In this document: positions 12,201 through 21,200 of the stretch, in pieces | Layout of the letters: each line of letters opens with the position of its first letter | How positions within the stretch are numbered: position 1 is the first letter of the stretch | Source: Azorinus chamasolen | Lineage: Eukaryota; Mollusca; Bivalvia; Cardiida; Solecurtidae | Assembly (NCBI GenBank): GCA_963576725.1 | Contig: OY755252.1 | Coordinates: 43,293,552 to 43,357,551, forward strand | Direction: 5' to 3' | DNA: 64,000 nt | Notes under the pieces: model-generated | The model's input: the letters and a program-made list of their open reading frames with translations, nothing else | Told to the model about the DNA's origin: nothing | The model's database searches: none | Made by a program: the position numbers and the translations under genes

Positions 12201-15200
12201 TCTGTTTGCAAATGCGTGAAAAGCCGTTTAGATGAGGGAAAGGGTTAAGACAGGTTCTACAGTACCCTCATGTTTAGCACACTAGATAACATAGTAGTAA
12301 GACATAGTTAAGGAGTAAAGGGTAAATCCTTTCCGATAACCCTTCCCCTGTTCTATGTTTATTCCAAATTCCAATACCTACTTAATATTCATGGAGAAAA
12401 TAGTTATAAATAATGAAATATGGAAGGTGGAACATTGTAGCCATTTTAGAAAGAAAAGAAGCACATCTTTCAAATTCCACTAGCAAACACGTTTATATGA
12501 GGGAAACGGTTAAATAAATATCTTGGAGTTTTTTAAGTGAAAATGGAAGAAAAATTATCTTTCAGCATTTCAGCCAATGATGCTCTTTGCTGGTGACAAT
12601 TACTTAGATTGCAAAGAATTACATTACACAAAGGATTCACTCACCTGGCATCAAATCTGCCTCCATCTCGTCCTCTGTCCCCATCTCTGTCCCTGTCTCT
12701 ACCTGGGCTTCTGTCTCTGTCATAGTCAGTCTTTCTCTTGTTGAGACTGTACCTCAGGTCATTTGGATTTCTGTGGATGTCTTCATGTAATGAGTGATCT
12801 TCATGTCTCTGCTGTTCCCTGTACAGCCTCTCGTACCGTGGATCTGGCTTAGGGTCTAGTCTGTTGAGAAAGGGAAAGAAATTAAGTTTATGAAACAAGA
12901 TGTCCCTTTTCTCCATGAATATTTATATATAAGAAATGAACTGTGAAACCCCTCTAGTGCTATACTATTCCACATGCTAACAGAGAAGACTCTGATCACA
13001 GGGCTCTTAAAGGAGCTATCTAATCTGAGTCTATTCTGTTGGCACATTCATGAAAAAGCATTTCTATCATGTAATGGGATACATAATTTTCTTTCCATTT
13101 CTCTTCAAAATCAGTGACACAGTACCAACATTAAGGACCCAGCTGAGTTATACATCATCTCATCTGGATTCAAACTAATGACATTAAATGTCATCACAAA
13201 TTTGTCTTATAAGTTACGCCAGGACACTACTGAGTGTCAAAATCATGAAGACAGAGGTCCAGATAAGATGCATTAATTAATACATTTCCATGAATAACTT
13301 CTTTATCTCTCCACCAAACCCTATGTTATGACCACTCTTTAGAATCGTCTCGAAGAGACGATTCTAAAGAGTGGTCACAACATAGGGTTTGGTGGAGAAA
13401 TGACGATTTTAGTATTTGAGTATGCACATTTATTTGTTGCTCTGATGAAGGTCCTGATCAAAAGGCGCACTGAGAGGTCCAGGTCTACAAGGTTATACAT
13501 TTTCTTCCTATTCCATATAGTAACTAGAGTTTTGCATTTAATCCTCAATATTCTAAGTTTTGCATTTAATCCTCAATATTCTATCAGCAAAAATAAATTT
13601 CATGTCAGCTTGGACTCTCAACTTTTACAAATAAGCAAAGCTCAATACATGACCGTCCATAGTAATGAATTGATACCACTCCTGATTCTTAACTTACCTA
13701 ATTTTTACTTCTTGCTGATAATCCGGTGATCTGAAATGAACACAAAAAAACATCATTGCGGTTATTGACACTAACTTCTATTTTCTTCCTTTTGAAATCT
13801 AATCTATGTTATGCTACTGATTACGGTAGCTAGTTTCATAATTAAAGAGAAATGAAAAACAACATACATATACTATTTGGACACCCAATCTACTACTCTA
13901 ATTGATCTGTAAAGCTAAATAATTCAATACTTTTTGACAACTTTAAATTAAACTGACAAAATAGCAAATAGTGAAGATCCTGATCAAACTCCTCCTTCAG
14001 GATCCATTTGATCAGGGTCTACTCTACTTGTTTAAGTCTGTCTGTCCCAATACTTATGACCGCTTTTCAGGACAAATTTTTGCTTAAATATACTATTTTA
14101 CCAAACATTTCAGAAAATAAAAGAAATTTATTTCAATCAACATGTAAAAGTCAGTGCCTTCGATTTCATGTAAACAAGAAAGTTTGTGGCAAATTCTTTG
14201 TCACTTCCAGCAGAACTGAGAAGAATAAAGCTAATATATTAAAGCCTGACTATAAAGAAATGTGACAGAACAACAGAACATAGAACAGATCCCTAAAATC
14301 ACCTTGCTAAAGCAAGTCAGAGCAATAGATAAAGGTGCATATTAAAACACTAAAACCGCCATTTCTACAGTACATGAAACTCTATGCTGTGACCATTTTT
14401 TTAGAATTGTCTCCTCAAGACAATTCTAAATAGTGGTCACAACACATAAATAAAGGAAATATTCTTAAAAATTTCTTAAATTTAAGCAACTTATCTACGC
14501 CTCTGTAGGAGACACTAAAATACCATCTGAAACCAGACATTCAATTTAGTATAAATATCGGTCTTGTAGACAGGTGGCAGCTTAATGCAGGGTGAAAGCT
14601 GTGAAGAAAGCTCCTCTAGAAGCTTTCTTCATGTCTGTCACCTTGCATTAAGCAGCCACCTGTGACCTGTCTTCAATAATCTAAATATTTATCGACTAAA
14701 ATTCCGGTTTAGGGTGGTTCTAGTACTGTATACAAAACGAGGTGATTTTAACCCTTCGCTTGCTATTCACGTCAATATACCTACCTGTAAATAGTGAAGA
14801 CACAAGTGAGACAGCTCCTGCAGGAGCTGTCTCATCAGGGTCTGCACTTTTTACAAGTTGATTATGCAACCAATGAATTCCACAGCAGTGATTGCAGTGA
14901 TATACTTGTACACAGTGAAGATATATGTAATTATACAACAGGGCATGGGTAAAGAAGGAGAAATGTGTTTTAAAATTCAGCAAGAGAAGGGTTAACTCTT
15001 TGCATGCTAGCCTAAGTAATTTTTCGTCTGCAACAATTGTCGTCTGCTTCAATTCTTAAAATAAACTTTCTCTCATTTGTTTTGCAAAAATATGGCCAAG
15101 ATGACAAACAGTATAGATCCTGATGAGACGCCGCATAATAATGCGACGTCTCATCTGGATCCAAACTGTTTGCATAGCTAATAACAATTTCACCGCTTGC

Positions 15201-18200
15201 GTGCAAAGAGTAAATGAGTAGCAGCAACATGGGGTTTGGCTGAGAATTATAAAAGATATTTTCATTTGATTTTCTACATAGTCCACAGGTATCTACAGTT
15301 TTGTTTTATCCAGAGTTCTGTCTTATTGAGGTTACGAAAAGTAGACCACAACTTTGTTTGACCTTTTCCTACATGAATATTCATTTAAGAAATAATGACG
15401 TCATGAATATTAATTAAAATAATTTGTTATAATAGAACATGGACACAGGAGTTATGGCCATGGCAGAAACTGTAGAATCATATACCTTTATCATATCATA
15501 AGCAAACAGAGCAGACCCTGATCAGACTGCTCCTACAGGAGCCATCTGATCTGGGTCAACTCTGTTTGCAACAGCATAGAAAGGCGTATTTATGGACTAA
15601 AGGGTTAACTAACCTTGACCTGTGTCTTCGTGACTTTGAGTCTTTCACCATTCTCTTGTCACCATATCCCTCTCTATCTTGTCCCACAGTAATTTTATAA
15701 TCATCCATCCATTTGGGTTTTTGTTTCTGTGCTGGTTTAACTGTAATTGTCCGTTTTTCAACCAAGGCCTCCTCGTCTAAAATGTCATCATAACGGAATG
15801 CTTTTATCTCATCGCGATCAAAAATTGGATTTGAAAAATCTCGTTTAGGAAATAACATGATAAAAGTTCTTGGCTTAAAGTCATAGTTGACAGGGACATC
15901 GTCATTGTCTAGCTCAATATGTTGCGGCCCCCGATGAATACCAATAGTGATATTTTCCTCAAAGTAAAATGGCCCTTGTGCCAGCTGTTCGAGAGTCTGA
16001 AACCGTTTGTCAAGCTTCTCTTTCGGTACTAGGTCAATAATTTTCACTGAGTCAATAACATTTTTTTTCCTTTCAACAGGAAACAAAGGCTGCTTAGACG
16101 ATGAAGGTCTGTCCATGTGTGCTTTCCCTCTGTATGGAGATGGTGATCGCCTGCGTTGCACTGGAGACAGAGATTGCCTTTGTAACACTGGGGAAGGAGA
16201 TCTCCGACGTCTACTCTCTGTGTACACTGGACTGCTCTCTTTAAAGTATCTTGCATCTCTATTTCTATAAATAAAAAGAAGATAAAATAGGAACTCTGTG
16301 CACGCTTAACTCATTCCCTGTTCTATATTTAGGCCAAATTTCAATACCTACTGAATATTCATTAACAAAATAGTTATAAAGAAATATGGAAGATGGAACA
16401 TTGTAGACATTTTAGAAAGCAAAGAAACTGATCTTTCAAATTCTATTAGCAAACAGAGTAGACCCTGATCAGACAGCTCCTCTAGGAGCCGTCTGATCTG
16501 GGCCTACTCTGTTTGCAAATGCGTGAAAACACATTTATATGAGGGAAAGGGTTAAGTATAAAGTTTTATCTGTAAAACTGTAAAAGAATATTTCTTCCAC
16601 TTCTACGTAGTCAGAGTAACATACAGATTGGGTTTTGATGTGACACGGAGTTACTCGGCATCTCATCTGAATCCAAAATGGTTGCACAGGTTATCACAAA
16701 CAAGCTACTGGCATCAAAAGAGTTTAAAAGATTTAAATATAAATCCTACATTTTTAAATCTATTATCATTGCTGATTTTTAGATTTCTTTGAAATCATGC
16801 CTTACTTCTATAAGTAGGTACCCTTGGACTGCATTTCGAGCAGACAAAATCCATATTTATAAGAAAATCAAGTTGTGTTTGTGAAATACTATCATACTAT
16901 GTCCTTGATGACTTTTTATTTTGATGTATGACCATGACCTTAAATAATAAGTCACCCCAAAAAATGTTTGCCTCCATAAGTTGCACATGCAAAAACAATA
17001 TGCCCCACATCCCGGCTAGCTAGTCATGACTAAGACATGATTCAAATTACCGGTATATTGAAATCAGTATTCATGCAAAATAATATCATGGTCTGGACAA
17101 AATTAAATGGACGCACATACAGACACATGTGCATTACACCCAATCACACCGTGGGCACATGTGCATTACACTCAATCACACCGTGGGCACATGTGCATTA
17201 CACTCAATCACACCGTGGGTACATGTGCATTACACTCAATCACACCGCGGGCACATGTGCATTACACTCAATCACACCGTGGGCACATGTGCATTACACT
17301 CAATCACACCGTGGGCACATGTGCATTACACTCAATCACACCGTGGGCACATGTGCATTACACTCAATCACACCGCGGGCACATGTGCATTACACTCAAT
17401 CACCACTACACAGTGATTATGTTGAGCTTATCGATAGCGAGCTTGAAAAGAAGCAGTTTAGATCTACTCTAAATGAGACGTCAAACTACTCCAAACTGTT
17501 AAACTTTTATCTGATGAATATTCAGGTAAGAAATATTGACATCATGAATATTTACCAGCTGATAAACACAGCATTTTTTGGGGGGTGGCAGAAACTGTTA
17601 AAAGTAGAATCAGATTTATATTATTTAAAAGCATGCAGACCAGACCCTGATTAGATGGCTCCTTTTCTCTAGTTAATGCTTATTCTGGGTAGATTTATTC
17701 AAAGTGGTTGGATTTTAAATAAAAAAAGCCTATGAGGGAACTGGTTAAAGCAAAGACAACAATACAGTATATATACAATAAATATTCCTTTCATAACAGT
17801 GAAAGACTTAAAAGATTTTAACACTGAGGTAAACTGGATGATAACATGCTAAACAAGACTTACTTCTTTTGTGGAGTCGGACTTCGTGATCTTGATCTGT
17901 ATGACCTTTTCCCTGACGAATCAGCTGGCCTCTTAACAGGATGGGGAGACTGTGGCCTTCTTTTAGGTGACCTTGACCTTCTGGTAGTGTGAGGTGACCT
18001 TGACCTTCTGGTAGTGTGAGGTGACCTTGACCTTCTGGCAGTGTGAGGTGACTTTGACTTTCTGGTAGAATGAGGGGACTGTTTCCTGTTCTTTGAATGT
18101 TTTCTTTGAGGTGATCTAGATCTACATGTAATTATTCTAGAGTTATTCATAAATAAAGTCATAAATGTAAAACAAGTACAATATATATATAGTATTGTTC

Positions 18201-21200
18201 TGAAAGCACTTCCAGACTTATTAGACTTATAAGATTCTACATATGATCAGGGTCTACACTGACGTTCATACATGTATATGCATTTGCAGTATTTATTATC
18301 CTTTCATTCAATAGAACATTCAAGCAAAACTCTGCCAATTATGAATATAATTGTTGTTCTTGAAGTAATTTTTATAAAATATAGAAACAACAGACAATAG
18401 AAAATCATATTTGTAATACATGTATTATGTATATAAGCAAACAGAGCAGACCCTGAACAGGTCTTCTCCATTTGCAAAGGCATAAAATTCCTGCATAATC
18501 AAATGAACCATTAATATGAGGGAGACACCTTTTCATGTTACAAACAGAGTAGACCCAGATCAGATTGTCTGATCAGGGTCTGCTCTGTTTGCTTAATGAT
18601 ATAGATCTGATTCTACAGTTTCTGTCTGAGCAAAAATATCCTGTGTATGTATGCTATTATAAAATTGAGCTAGTAAATATTCAGGATGTCTCTATTTCTT
18701 ACATGAATTCTGAACTTTAAAAGCTTAAAGGTTATTTAACAAATCCTCTACGACATAGTAGCTTATCCATTTTAGAATTGTGCAGTTTTGAAACCACTGT
18801 GATAAAATAAAATTGAGCATTTGATCCTATAGAGCATCTGAGCAAATCGAGGGCTTGGTGCAAAACTATTCTAACTCCTTCACAAAGTGATGGAGTTAGA
18901 ATAGTTTTGCACCAAGCCCTCGAAATGCTCTATTTATCACAATGGTTTCAAATAGCAAACTCTACTAAGGCATCCATATGAGCGTAATGGGTTAACCCTT
19001 CACTTGAAAGAGGCACCTTTTGAGACCTCTGCTATCAGAGTATCTAGATATAGTAGTTAATGCATACATGTACTAATATAAAATCACTTAAATTCCCAAG
19101 AGAATTAAATTGGTAATCCTTTAATTAAAGCATTCTCAATGGACAAATAGTGAAATATGAGAATCACTCATAACAGATATTCTTGCTCATGTTATTTAAG
19201 AATACCGGTATCTGTTTTGAGTGATTCTCATATTTTGTCCATTGAAAAAGTATAAAGTTCACAAATTCATTCACACAACTTGCCTTCTTTTCGGTGACCT
19301 TGATGGAGACCTTGACCTCCTTCTCCGAGAATGCTTTGGTGAATAGGATCTTGATCTTGCTCTGACGTACAACATAGCATTGAGAACATGCAAAATTATA
19401 TATACAGTCAAGAGAATGGCAGACATTTTGAAAAGACATACAACCATGTCTTTACAACTGCATGACTATATATACATGTACCTTGGCTTATATAAGGTTT
19501 GAAACGCTTAAATTTCATTACTTTTCTTTCATATATATTAATAATTTTCTAGATCTGCTTTCAATTCTAGATGATCTCTCATTCCATACACATAGTTATA
19601 TAAATGTTATTGTGATGATGTGATCTGAACTACAGTGTATGAGTTTGTATGGATCCCTTCTGTCAATTTTTGTTATTTCTTTTCATGAAGAGGGGAAGGG
19701 ACCTGGACTCTCAATTTTTGGGGTAAATAACATTATTCTGGGTATAGTCAAATAATTTTTTTTGGAAAGGATTTTTAAACTAAAATTGCTAATTAGAATT
19801 AGGGGTGACTATTGAGTACAATTTTACCATTGAGATAGTATTGCGATAGTCAGAATTACTATTGTGATAGTATTGCGATACTGACAAAACTACTGCAATA
19901 GTATTGTGATAGTCAAATTATAGGCATTTCAAGCTCATTTCTGTTTATTTCTAGCCTATTTATTTCCATTTTTATAAACTACAGTGTAAAAAGAATTTAG
20001 CTTTTAAGATTATAGTGTTTGGTAATAATGACAATATTTGGTATTGAAACTTTACAGTGCAACTTTGGGCTGCCCTGCTTTCCTACACCATGACCACCAG
20101 TAAATATGAGGATTCAGTTAAAACAATGACACATTGTGTTCTTGTGAAGCAGTTAAACAACCTTTATCGTCCTACCATCACTGATTCGAATTCCAGTTTG
20201 CTTAGAAACGCAATGAAACTCGCGTCAGTTTAGCAAACTTCCTACAAAAACTTCTCAAATTAAATCCATGTGTTAAATCTATCAAAAAATAATGTGTCGA
20301 CTCATACAAAACTGAACAAAACAGTAATAAACAGCAGTAAAATCACTTATTACTATAAAATCTCATCCTACCAAATGAAAACAGAAGCAATTCTGAAAAT
20401 GAAACCGGAAGCCTAAATTCGGATCGTTACAAGTTGACCCAAATCGACACTTCCTTCCGCCATATTGTTATTTTCGTACACGGAAATATTAATGCATAGT
20501 TTTGGAGCAATTTAGGTGCTTTTTATTGTAAACATTGCATTGTTAAACTATTGTAAATATCGCAATATTTGATTATCGGCAATAGTATTGGTTTCTAATT
20601 TTTGGATCGATGCATTGACATCGAGACAGCCGCTATCGGGATATACAACATATCATGAACAACATGGCTATACAAACATATATATGACAACTTCAACATT
20701 TTATCATCATTATTTATGATTACTTTGAAAATAATGTGCTCTATCAACCAAGCTCCACACACAAGAACCACTACAACAGTTTGAGCAGTGTGAATAAAAT
20801 TCCTGGTATTTTCTTCAGATTATTTGGTTAACCCTTTACTCCATACATACTCCTTTGCAAACAGTAGACCCAGATCTGACAGTGACAGCTCCTATTGGAG
20901 CCATCTGAATGATAAGGCTTTTGCTCCGTTTGCTTACGATATAATTTAGTTATGATTCTAGAGAACTGTGATGGCCAGATATTCCTACATTCAAGTGCCA
21001 TTGTAAAATAATCGAATTAATATTCATGATGTCATTATTTCTTACATGAATACACCTTTTCCTGCCTATAACACTCGAGAGAGGGGTTGGCAGTACACAG
21101 AGATAGATAGAATATTCATGGAGTAAATGGTTGGTCAAGTCAAGGTAATCAAGATTATTTGGTTAAATCAAGTCGAGGGAAACGTTTCAGCAGTTTATAA

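Noticed and set aside
14720..15286. Several overlapping minus-strand frames of 70-110 codons
   Set aside because: They lie entirely in TTAA-4 and TTAA-5 MITEs and recur wherever those families do.
17037..17654. Three long overlapping forward frames with HYTQSHRG-type repeats
   Set aside because: They come from the 32-bp minisatellite, which has no stop in any forward frame; no splice or codon evidence.
17960..18060. Array of TGACCTTGACCT nuclear-receptor sites
   Set aside because: Here the motif is the complement of AGGTCAAGGTCACC codons for RSRSP in the coding minisatellite; function as binding sites is not needed to explain it.
20440..20480. Minus-strand ATGGCGGAAGGAAG as a start of a gene
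   Set aside because: Frame stops after 16 codons, the possible donor GTAACG is weak and phase does not fit exon 2 of the RS-protein gene; the start at 21465 fits exactly.
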